DNA of 64,000 bases, taken from contig CP053170.1 of NCBI GenBank assembly GCA_014607495.2, positions 2,604,001-2,668,000 of the forward strand. The letters run 5' to 3'. Within the stretch, counting starts at the first letter, position 1, and every line of letters starts with the position of its first letter. This DNA comes from Carposina sasakii (Eukaryota; Arthropoda; Insecta; Lepidoptera; Carposinidae). This document shows positions 38,036 to 59,000 of the stretch, piece by piece. A model generated the notes under the pieces. That model made no database searches and had not been told where the DNA came from. It saw only the letters and a program-made list of their open reading frames with translations. Position numbers and translations under genes: made by a program.

Positions 38036-38404
38036 AGGTTTATATGTACTTATAAGGTACCCGCCTCGGCTTCGCACGGGTGCAATGCTGATACAAAATA
38101 CCCCTTTATGCCCACCCTAGCGTGAGGCTGCGAAGCGGAAAAACCGAGAAATTTTAACTAATAGGTTCGTATAAAATATCGGCTTAACTCCAATCCTATT
38201 GGTTGATATTCTCCGATTCTCCGCTCCGGTGGAGAGGTAGCCTTACGAGGATGAATTAGGTTTACTTTGAGGTCTATATATCGCACATTTTGCAATGGAC
38301 GGGACCATCCTGTGCCCGACACGCACTTTACCGATTTTTGGTAATACGCATTAAAACCTACTTAATTAAAACGAATAATGATACCTTATCTCTAAAAATT
38401 CCAA

Positions 38405-38441
38405 TATATATAACCGAATCACAATTAACAAATTCGTCATT
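38405..38441 (+). promoter_or_regulatory. TATA box and initiator of the cysteine protease gene
   Basis: TATATATAA at 38405-38413 is followed about 25 bases on by CGTCATTTAG, an arthropod initiator-like match (TCATT). The start codon is at 38469, giving a leader of about 30 nt. Confidence 0.55.
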
Positions 38442-38468
38442 TAGAGTAAGCTAGTTTAATTCAGTATT

Positions 38469-48724
<10,256 letters not shown>

Positions 48725-48985
48725 ACCTGTCATAACATAACTATATGTAAGATATTTATTAGAGAAACCACGTGCTGAGATTGGTTGTTTTATTTAAATA
48801 TGTAGATGGAAGGGGTATGCTAATCCTTGTACTTACCAGGTGTGAATTTCTCAGTCAGTGAGTGGAAATCCTCTCACAGACTCTTGCTGACCCTTGACGC
48901 AGACAAAAAGCTGAAAAGTTCCCAACAAATCGATTTAAGTTTGGCGCTTGTAGAAGATTGGTTGAGATTGATTGACAAATTGTTT

Positions 48986-49085
48986 GCTTGGGTTTGCTGG
49001 AAGAAATCTCTTAAAGAGATAAGCTCGCCTTTGTACACTCTCGTCACAAAATTTTCTAATGTTTGTGTGTACAATAAATAATATG
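48986..49085 (+). mobile_element. LINE 3' UTR tail downstream of the protease gene
   Basis: GTTTGCTGGAAGAAATCTCT, AAAGAGATAAGCTCGCCTTT and GTGTGTACAATAAATAATAT match the LINE tails at 300-440 and 30505-30605. Confidence 0.7.
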
Positions 49086-49252
49086 AGTATTAGTTGGGAT
49101 AGTGTAAACCTTTTCCTTGTCGATGCTAATGATGGGGCCTTAGTAGTGCAGGTTCCAATGCTAGTTCTAAGTGGGGCATAGTAGAATAATTCCATTGTGC
49201 AACTGAAAGTCAGTTATACCAAAATGAGGATTTAAAATGAAAACACCATTAA

Positions 49253-49888
49253 TTATTTCCACTTATATTTCACAGTCTGTTGACAATCATCGCATGGTTG
49301 GACAACTTTACAGGGTACACCGTTGCAGAGCCCTTCACCCTTTAAAGGGTACGTGTGAGGTCGATGTGGTTGCTGCTGGCTCCCGGGTTTGTTCAGCTGA
49401 CTCCAGAGAGGATGGTTGTTTAAGTTGGGGAGAGCTGAGGCAATGCCGAGGATAGCTGGTAGTATGATGAAAAGAATCTGAAATGGAATGAGATTTATTT
49501 CTATTCTTAAACTTTACATGTGGTTTTCCGTGTGGTGACGATAAGTAGAATAACACCAACCTATATCTGCCCGTGGGTATTGTAAGTGACGATTAAAAGT
49601 TACCGGGAGGTTTGCAGCAGCGCCTCCCGTGTTGATAACATACTCCTAAAATCACACTGCGGTTACCAACCCGCCTGCCCAGCGTGATGGTGATGGACAA
49701 AATCCCCTCTATGACTCTAGCCCTGAGTGAGGCATATTTCCAGCATTGGACTGCAATAGACTGATGGTGTTCTCAGTACTTATACATGGTTTGGAGAACT
49801 TACGGTTTGTAAGTAGAGTACAAAATTTGGCTATCGTCTTATTCAGATCCGGAAATTGCAATATGTAGTAACTTACCGATAACCTCAT
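49253..49888 (-). CDS. Small secreted cysteine-containing peptide, 78 residues, two exons, unknown family
   Basis: Exon 1 is 49888-49877 (ATGAGGTTATCG, residues MRLS) with donor GTAAGT. Exon 2 is 49477-49253 with acceptor ATTTCAG and stop TAA. The product has a clear signal peptide (MRLSILFIILPAILGIASA, probable cleavage before LPNLNN), a Pro/Gln/His-rich middle (KPGSQQQPHRPHTYPLKG) and a C-terminal part with four cysteines in the pattern C-x4-C-x5-C-x2-C (CNGVPCKVVQPCDDC), ending in the basic KYKWK. This could be a secreted effector, hormone-like or antimicrobial peptide, but I recognise no family. It is tail-to-tail with the protease gene. Its 399-bp intron holds a CCACTGCTGGACGT repeat. 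A TATA box lies about 50 bases upstream of the ATG. Confidence 0.72.
49555..49770 (-). repeat. 'CCACTGCTGGACGT' repeat in the intron of the small peptide gene
   Basis: TATCTGCCCGTGGGTATTGT, CCAACCCGCCTGCCCAGC and GCATTGGACTGCAATAGAC; several diverged positions. Confidence 0.75.
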
Positions 49889-49905
49889 GGCGGAGTTTGA
49901 AGGGT

Positions 49906-49946
49906 GACTAACATGGGTAGAATGCTCAAGATGCTTTTTATATTTA
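49906..49946 (-). promoter_or_regulatory. TATA box and initiator of the small peptide gene
   Basis: On the minus strand TAAATATAAAAAG (49946-49934) is followed about 25-30 bases later by GTTAGTC (49912-49906), matching the arthropod TCAGT-type initiator. The ATG at 49888 follows after about 20 nt. Confidence 0.55.
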
Positions 49947-50236
49947 TCGAACAACGATATCAATGACTTATAGATATGTCCAATTATAGTTATTAAGGTG
50001 ACTAAGCAACGACATGATAAGTATAGAAACATCCATGTCGGAGTTTGCACGCGAGGGGCTCTCGACCAATATTGTGATAGGTAATTGTTTTAGACCGTAT
50101 TTTTTAACTTAAATCGTATGTAATTACCATAAGGCTCAATCCACATCAGTGCTTATTATCAAATTGTGACTATACATGATTTTCAACACTACAATATCAC
50201 ACACATTGACTTAGTCTCCACACTAAGATACCCTAA

Positions 50237-50497
50237 GTGTCTGGTTTCCAAAATATTAGTCCAAAGTGGGTACTAAGCAACGGTTATAAATACATAGACG
50301 CGCGTAGGTATTTTTTCATAATTACATCCATGTCTACTAAACTAAACATCTAGATATTCACACATCAATTTTGCACCTACCGGGATTTAAAAAATTTTTT
50401 CGAAAAAAAAAAAAAAAAAATCCCAGGGCATAAACTTACTTTATTTCATGTATAGAATACGTACCCTTCGTTAGGCAGGCCACAAAAAAACATCCTG
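50237..50497 (-). mobile_element. Mariner-type MITE B, degenerate
   Basis: TGTCTGGTTTCCAAAATATT at the left, with part of a SINE2 body (TACTAAGCAACGGTTATAAA) substituted inside, a long A run at 50402-50420, and the right end AAAAAACATCCTG then TATA. Confidence 0.65.
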
Positions 50498-50559
50498 TAT
50501 AATACTAATAATAACTAATATTGTGACCCAGTTATACATTTGAGCCTCTATTTACATGC

Positions 50560-50632
50560 CATGGCAAAAACGGAAGATCGAGTTTTATGGCGTGCTCTGA
50601 GGGAGGCCTATGTCCAGCAGTGGCCTGACGAA
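50560..50632 (-). repeat. 'CCACTGCTGGACGT' repeat, short subfamily fragment
   Basis: GGCAAAAACGGAAGATCGAG and GAGGCCTATGTCCAGCAGTG. Confidence 0.6.
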
Positions 50633-50694
50633 GTAAGTACGAAGATTGTATGGTAATTGTGGGTTAATTTTATATCACAGATTCATACACGTAG

Positions 50695-50952
50695 TTATGT
50701 AACAAAAAGGGTATGTTAAGCGAAAAGCTATGTAAATAGCCCACTATAGAGAACATATCCACAAAATTTGAGACTCGAAATCACATGTTTATTTTTCCCG
50801 ATAGTATGGAGAATTTTAAATATCTCAGAAATTTTCATACAATCTTGAAAAATAAAAATGTGAATTCGAGTCTCAAATTTTGTAGATAGGTTCTCTATAG
50901 TGGGCTATTTACATAGCTTTTCGCTTAACATACCCTTTTTATTACATCCTGT
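50695..50952. mobile_element. Palindromic MITE K (copy 1)
   Basis: GTAACAAAAAGGGTATGTTA and AGCGAAAAGCTATGTAAATA at the left pair with TATTTACATAGCTTTTCGCT and TAACATACCCTTTTTATTAC at the right, over more than 100 bp per arm, ending CATCCTGTATA. Confidence 0.85.
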
Positions 50953-50999
50953 ATATGTGATGAAGCTCTGTCTGCATTCACTAGCGACTCTACAATCTG

Positions 51000-51825
51000 T
51001 GGCAGGCAATATGGCGCACTACAAACATTAATTTTATAATAGCTTGTAAAACGAATTGTAAAATATTATAAATGTCCACAATGTTAAAGTAAATTGTACA
51101 ATGATTTACTTTAGTTCGATTAACGGTGATACCGCGCCGTGTAAGTAGCATTCAGGTAACAATGCTATTTACTGACCAGTAATATCGCTTTGCTTCAAGA
51201 TGCCGGATCATAAGAGAGATCCTTCCATTATTTGCAAGAGAATAACTTCGCTAGCGTGAAAAATTAACGAAATATATCAATTTTACAATTAACCATGTGA
51301 TTTCGGAGTAGAATCTAGGTACGCGTTGCATGTTAGGAGCTCGGATCTAATTTCTCATGGGGCTTGCTTAGACTATGTATCAGTATTTCGAGCGAAAGCG
51401 AAGTTCGCAAAGTTATCGGACCATTTACACAAATAGACTTCATCACGTCATATAATATAAGGATAAGCGCTAAATAAAGACTTCCTATTGGAGGCAATGG
51501 TTCGATAACTTTGCGATCTTCGTCGTCGAAATTCTAGGGCCCAGTTGCCTATGATCGTAATCATAAGTCATCATATGAGAGGATCCGTCGGCGGTGCAGG
51601 GCTGTGGTGCAGGGATCCATGTCTACTATATTCAAAGATCGATGGTGTATGGAACACCTACCGTTATTGTCCTCAAATAATCGCATGACTCATCAAATCC
51701 AACTGCTATGGATAATATTTTGAGTTTGACCTGCATTTTACCTGATGTGAGGTCAAAGAATTGGCATGCATGTGTTTAACCTGAATTTTTAGAGCCATCA
51801 AATTATGTACTTAATGGAGTATTTA
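51000..51825. other. Intergenic sequence, no supported feature
   Basis: A purine-rich block (GAGCGAAAGCGAAGTTCGCA near 51390) and its inverse near 51505-51535 (ATAACTTTGCGATCTTCGTC) suggest a decayed inverted repeat. No gene is seen. Confidence 0.35.
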
Positions 51826-51829
51826 CTCA

Positions 51830-51985
51830 CGCCACAAGATCATTGTCATAGGGGGGTTTTTATCCATAGTCACTGCGCTGGGCAGGCGGGTTAGTGACCG
51901 CAGTGTGATTTGCGGACTTTGTTGTCAACACGGGAGGGACGTTGCTGCCCATCTCCCGGAAACCTTTAATCGTCCCTTACGACGA
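51830..51985 (+). repeat. 'CCACTGCTGGACGT' repeat fragment
   Basis: GCCACAAGATCATTGTCATA, GCTGGGCAGGCGGGTTAGTG and CTCCCGGAAACCTTTAATCG. Confidence 0.7.
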
Positions 51986-52028
51986 TAGCCTTGTATAAGT
52001 ATGGCATAGAATATAGATAGGCTCTGAT

Positions 52029-53070
52029 GTACAGGATGTAACAAAATGGGTATCTATCTACTTAAGCGAAATGCTATCAAAATAACCCAAAATACAGATA
52101 CGTGGAACCTGGCGGTGAGGATGGCCCACCGATTTTATGACACTAGAAAGCTATGGCAAGATGGACAGACATATCTCATGTGTCATTTCTCTGTTACTGT
52201 GATCTTCTGCCGGATAATCTCAAATAATAAGTTAAAAAATTCACTTTATTTGATTGGCTTGCTGGAAGAGATCTCTTGTTATCTTGGTATTTTATTTAAG
52301 TATGTACAAATGTACGAGTAGGTAAGTAAGTACTAATGTTTGACTGTCGAAACTTAGCAATAAAAAATTATAGTTCTTGTTAACTTATGACAATTTCTTC
52401 ACCAAAAGTACATAATTTAAACTCAAGGTTAGACGTAAAAGTTTTTACTCCTAAAGTATCTTTCGTGAGTCATCTAAAAGCGAAGGTTTTATGTATTTAG
52501 GTTTTGAAATGTAACTTAAAATAGGTTTAACCAGACCGACAGTTATTTTTAACCTCGAAATTGAGACTAGGTACTAGTTTATACCCGTGAAGGTATGTCT
52601 TCGAGGAGGTACCCTAACAACAATAAGGGCTGATATTTTCAAACGTCAGATAGCCTATCGAAAGACGTTTGGGAAAATCGGTCCGTAATGTAATAAAAAG
52701 GGTGTAACAAAAGAGGTAAGTATGTTAAGGGAAATGCTATGAAAATAGCTCACTTTATAGATCCTATCCACAAAATATGAGACTCGAGATCATATATTAA
52801 TCAATCACAAAGAATATCGCATCTCCGCATATGCCTTCGTTCTTGCTCATACCGACTCTAGACCTAGAGACAGATCCTCAGTTAGTAAAAGGCTGTTTAC
52901 GCTGATAGTCGATGCCGGCATAAATAAAAAAATAAAAATAACTTTTTATTTCCCGAAAATGTGCATGAAATCATGTCATACAGCCAAAAGTAGCGTTCGA
53001 AAATTTAAATATTTTATCAAATCTTTCAAATGCAGCATAGTTTTGTAATTTTAATTGAACTTTATAATAA
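52029..53070. repeat. Partial MITE K fragments, a LINE tail and a short fold-back
   Basis: MITE K fragments at 52031-52110 (CAGGATGTAACAAAATGGGT) and 52695-52800 (GGGTGTAACAAAAGAGGTAA). A LINE tail at 52250-52300. A fold-back at 52630-52680 (ATTTTCAAACGTCAGATAGC against AAAGACGTTTGGGAAAATC). No coding exon is supported before 53072. Confidence 0.5.
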
Positions 53071-53071
53071 A

Positions 53072-56000
53072 ATGAGTTATTTATTTGGTTTATTCGTACT
53101 GACAATTGCATTTAGTTTTTGTGATAATTCTTATTCAGTGGAGGATTATGGATCACCCAGAGGATTGATGTCCGTATGTATGTGATTTGAATTATTTATT
53201 TTTATCTTTGGATGAGATTTTTTAATTCCCTAAACATATTTTTAAGTACTTGGCTTAAAGTTTCCCACCGCCACGGGGCAAAAGGAGACAAAAATTTCAA
53301 TTAAGTACCTATTGATTTAAGTTAAATATCTTGTAAAATTGTCGCTTAGCTATTTATAAGGAAGATTGACGGTAGACATGCAGAAGTCCATTAAACAAAA
53401 ATAATTTAAAAAAAACACTGCGTAACTAGGTACCTACATATTCAACAAAAACAATATTGTATCGACCCTAAAACAAAAGAAAAAAAGCTTAACTTTTCAA
53501 ATATTTAAAAAGTGTTATTATCTAGGTACCTAAAGTCAGCTAAACTTAACATACAAATAGTTAATGCATGTAGCTTCGTCCTATATATCCTGATGTATAT
53601 TATAACCGCCAAGTTTCATCAAAATCCATTTGACAGTTTTCGATCTAATCCAAACATTTCATTTTGCTTTTCGCATAACATACCTACCCCTCCTGTTACA
53701 TCCTGTAATGTTATTATGTAAGTACCTATAATATGTATGTTATGTGCTGATGTAGGGCTTCAATACATCAGCTGCATCTCCTTACGTGTACATCCTAAGA
53801 GTCGTCTAATGAACTCAGGGGTGAACCCTCAGACGATGAACTAGCAACTTGTCACAGGTCATGCCCCCGAGGGCACATTGGACATCTGCCTGCCCCCCTA
53901 GCATGACCACGCATCGAGGATATCGTATCGTACGATATCGTAACGTCTCTATACAAAATTCAACATGGCGGCTATATTTATCGTATTTTGACAGGCTAAA
54001 TGTCGATAAATCGGTTTATCATATCGTGTTTCGCAGGTCATGCTACTTGAGCTGGCCCCGCTATGCTAAACGTGGATGTGATCTCCTTTGTGATCCCATT
54101 TTGAGAACACAGCCGTGTATGTATCTATGTATGTTAATGATAATGTTAGGTATACGACATTGAACTTTAAAGATATTGTACTAAGACAAACATAGCATTA
54201 ATTACTAGGTTTCTCTATTGATGCACAATATTGATTATTATCTATGCAATGTATAAATTAACCATTTTACATTTCCAAAATAAGGTGCCAAAAATAGATT
54301 AGGTAGTCATGAGTCCTTATGATAGATCGGAGATAGATAGATCGTTTATCCCAATAGAATGGTAGGCGTAGGTAGGGTGGCCCTGGATGTAGAAAAGTCA
54401 CACATCCGGTAACATGGAGCAAGACACCGACACAAATGATCAAGATGTGGTAGGCAATAATAGAATTTTAATTTAAGTTAATATTCTAGGTATATAGTTT
54501 AGAGGACAACAGTTATGTGATTATAATATTTTACATACTTAATCTAAGAAATAAATGGTACAAATGAATAATGCAAATGACCTTAAATACATAAAGGTTG
54601 CACGAGGGGAATATAAATTAGAAGTATGGGATACGCTTAGTCAGTCTTTTTCCCTACCGTGCATGCATATGTGTAACTGCCAATCAGTTATAGTCCCCTT
54701 ACAATTAATCAATTAGCTAAATGCTTATGCAGAAATTGTTGAGGAAGGTAACGATTACGTTACAGCTATTTCCATTATGTAATTATGTAACTGTTATGTA
54801 TATGTTATGTATGTATAGGTAGATATACTTACTTTACTAACAATAAGTACTATATTAAACGCACTGTTAGAAAATCTATTTAAAAAAAAACTGTGATTGA
54901 GCCAACTATTCCTAATTTATTTTCATTTCTTTTTTCTCCAACTCCACCAAAATTAAAAACTGGCTTGCCATTAAATGAGTCAAAACTCAAGTTTACTAGT
55001 GAACCCTTGAGTTCCACTATCCCATCTGGCCCCATCATCAGAGCCTTGTTATTGATAATTCTCAAATACGAGTAGGGACAAAATTGTAGGTTACATTATA
55101 AAAGTCGACTAAGGAACTCGGGCATTGTTTCAAGCGATAAGCTAGCAACTTGTCACTGATCATTTACAGTAGATGACGATAACGGTGTACGTCTTTGTAA
55201 AATATGTATTAACGATAAATAAAAAAATAAAAAAAACCACTATGCTTGTGGATGCTTGTGTCCACATGACTGTGGACGTGGGTCTTCCTGCACCGGTAGC
55301 ATGGCAAAAACGCGACGCGGGTTTTTTTATCAACCGCGCGAGTGTTTCTAGTCACCAAATGCGAGCATGGCAATGACAGATCGTCATTGCCATGCTCGCG
55401 GTCAGTAAATGAGCGCGCGACGCGTCTTTTGGACAACTCGTGGAAGTAGTGCTACCATTGCGAAAGTAAAATGAACTTTATTACGTTCAACACTGAATCG
55501 GTAATTAATTTGATATACAGTCAATACAAAATTAGCGATAAAACTCCGCGTGAATTTAAACGCCATGCTTGCAACCGCGGGTTATATATCGCGCATGGCG
55601 CGACGTGTGTCTTAATGTCAGCCTAAAGTGTGAAACGTTATTTTGTCGCGAATTTTGACATTTAGGCGCCACAAAAAGCGCGACATACGTGTGTCGCGGA
55701 CGGCATGCTACTGGTACTGGGTGAAAAAGAAAATGCGCCCCGGGTTGCGGGCCTTGGGGCAACCCGCGTGCCTGGGCAAAATTCTCGGCGCGCAACAAGG
55801 CCGATAACTTGTGCAGCTCTTAAAGGATGGGTCTGAGAGTCTGACCCATCTGGGAAGGGATTCGGCTCTCCGGGAGGGCTTTTCCTTTTATAATCCTATA
55901 CTTGTACGACTCAACTTTACCCTCAAAATTGGTCAGAAGTAGCACCATGTAATTCTATCGGCCCTTGGTGCTCTGCCTACCCCGTAAGGGATAAAGGCGT

Positions 56001-59000
56001 GATTATATGTATGTATCCTACACTTCTGGCAACCTCATTTCGGGAACACAGCGCAGCCGTGTCTACAGGGTGTAACAGAAAGAGTATGTTAAGCGAAAAG
56101 CTATGTAAATAGCCCACTATAGAGAACCTATTTCCAAAATTTGAGACTCGAAAATACATGTTTATTTTTCAAGATTGTATAAAAATTCCTGAGATATTTG
56201 AAAATTCTCCATACTATCGGGAAAAATAAACATGTGATTTCGGGTCTCAAATTTTGTGGATAGGTTATCTACAGTGGGCTATTTACATAGGTTTTCGCTT
56301 AACATACCCTTTTTGTTACATCCTGTGTATGTTTTTGACGAGTCTAGAATTCTAGATGGACAGTTCCGTTTTACATCTCAAGTACACGAAAACAGTAAAG
56401 TTATTGTTGACATATTATTACGGTAAATGACTTCACATAGTAATAACATACATACTGTGCAACAAATTGTATATAAGTAATACATATAGTGTATTGCGAA
56501 AGAGTTATCCTTTCGAATGTGAAGAAATCCGGCGATTAGAGTTTATAGGATGCGTATTACAGTTTTCGTGGTAATTTGCTTATTACTCTATGATTTTAGT
56601 GGTTATATATTTTTATTGTTATGTAATTAGTGTTTTATTAGTTATCTCGGCGAACGATGCGTTCGTTCAATGGATAATTTAATTTAATAAAGCATACAAT
56701 CTCAACGTGAATAGGTACATTGTTTGTGTGCTATAATAAACTATGAGCTAATAAGGGTATGTTAAGCGAAAAGCTATGTAAATAGCCCATTAAAGACAAC
56801 CTATTTCCAAAATTTGAAACTCGAAATCGTATGTTTATTTTTCAATATTGTATGAACATTCCTGAGTTGTATAGGAATTCTCCATACTAACTGGAAAAAT
56901 AAACATGACATTTCGAGTCTGAAATTTTGTAGTTAGGTTTCTTTTAGAGGGATATTTACATAGCTTTTCGCTTAACATACCCCTTTTGTTACACCCTGTA
57001 TAAATAATTTCATCATCTACCTTACCTAAGTATACCTATTTATTTATAGTAATGATTTCGATAGTCATATTACTAAACGGTTTTCCTGAAGACAATACCC
57101 TAATAATCGCAAACAAGAATATTTTACATGAATTAGGTTCAAGGGTAGGGGAAGATTGGGTAATGGGGGTCACTTAAGCAAGAATTAGAATACAAAAGCT
57201 AAAATTAGCAAAATTTTTATTGCAACCGCCTCATGACAAAATATACTTAATTAGATCAGTAATCATCACATCTTTGGGAAACATAAAAGTACAAAAAAAT
57301 ACTGATTTGACTCCCATTGCACTAAGTTCCGGGTAATTGAGGTCACTAGAAAATATACAATCAAATCATTACACCAAATGTACAAGTAAAGGCGTAAAAA
57401 AGTAACATATAAGTAGATCAATAACTATAATCTCATTGTTGTCTTATATTCTCTTTTATCTATTTTTTTCTTGATTTGTGTTGTCTGTATATGTGTACAT
57501 GCCAAAAGCCAAATAAACGATCTATCTATCTATCATCTATCTATAAAAGTTATATTTTTAGGTATATATAGGTAGTGTTAGGTATATTTTGCGTCTGTGA
57601 AAATTTACATCGGCGAGCCGCAAAAACAAAACACACCTCTCATTCTCTATGCTGTCGCCATACCCACGCGGCACACTCGCAGCGACGGCGAGGGGAACAG
57701 AGCGGGCAGGGAGGACCCTTAAGGCGTTTCTATTAGTGTTACTTTTGGGAGTTTTGTGTGGGTGACCACTATTACCCGCTGACTCCCATTACCCGATCTT
57801 CCCCTACATGCCTATGACTGGGATTGATTTAATTAAACCTATGATTTTAATCACATTTCGTCGCGTCGTCTGACAGGAAAGCACACGTCAATCCCAATCA
57901 ATAATAATTAATCTAACTATAAATGCTAGATCGATAAATACACTCGGCTCTGTATACCCAAAATGCGATGGCCAGATCTGCAGCATCACAAAGTATCCCA
58001 CAGCCTCCTTTAGATCAGACACAAGTTCGCCTTCGCCTGAGTGAACGCCCCTGAGTTCCTTAGTCGACTCCACAGGTCGACTCCTACGACATGTACGGAA
58101 GGAGATGCAGCTGATGTATACTAGTGAAGCATTGCATCAGCACAATATTAGATTCCTGGTATAAATAGATAAATCTACTTATACGAGACCTACTTATATG
58201 TAGGTAAATGTCCCGTAAATAAGTGATGAGATGACAAATGATTTCTAGGAAGCTGTTTGGCATTAGGTATATACTTTGGCAAGTACAGGGGACCACTAAG
58301 AGTGGTTCATAAAGACCTGTATTGTGTATTTCCCTTCAGGTCCAGGGTCTACCAAGCCGGCGGAGATCCCTCGCAGTCAGCTCAAGTTCCTAACCTTCGT
58401 GGTCCACTCTACCAGCGGACGGAAGAAGCGGTACACCTACTGGAATTCTCGAAGCATGGCCAAAGACCGCGGGCTGAACTTTAAAAAGTAAATTCAAATT
58501 CTTAATAATTAAAAAAAATATTACTTTCGCCTCTATAAGCTAAAACTCGGTCTTACTGTAGACTCTAAAGAGTTTATGCCCATCTAGCTAGAGCCTTGTT
58601 ATTATTTAATTTTACAAATACTAGAACAAATTGCAAACTTCGCAGAGGAATACGAATGAAGACACGACATATGAAATGAATAAAAAAAGAATAATTGATA
58701 ACCTCTCTTTTTTTTAAGTTGGTAAAATACAATACAAGACATTTTTCTATTGAGAATATGGAGAATACTATAGCATTTGTCAAACCGCTGGATCTTGTCC
58801 AATTTTCCATACACATTTTTTAAGTAAATTATATACAACAGTTAAATAATCTGAAACTCTAAGCGCCCACGTATCTTTTCCAGAAAGACCATGGTCATCC
58901 TTCTGGGGTACCTGGACAGCTCCAACTTCATGATAGCCTCACTCTTCGCCAATGAGTACCTGTCTAAAGGGTTCAACGTCATTGTGGTGGACAATCAGCG

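Noticed and set aside
52046..52321. 91-codon plus frame
   Set aside because: Built from a partial MITE K and a LINE tail; no domain.
55556..55798. 80-codon minus frame in the CpG-rich block
   Set aside because: The reading follows base composition (Arg/His/Pro rich) and has no signal, domain or splice support.
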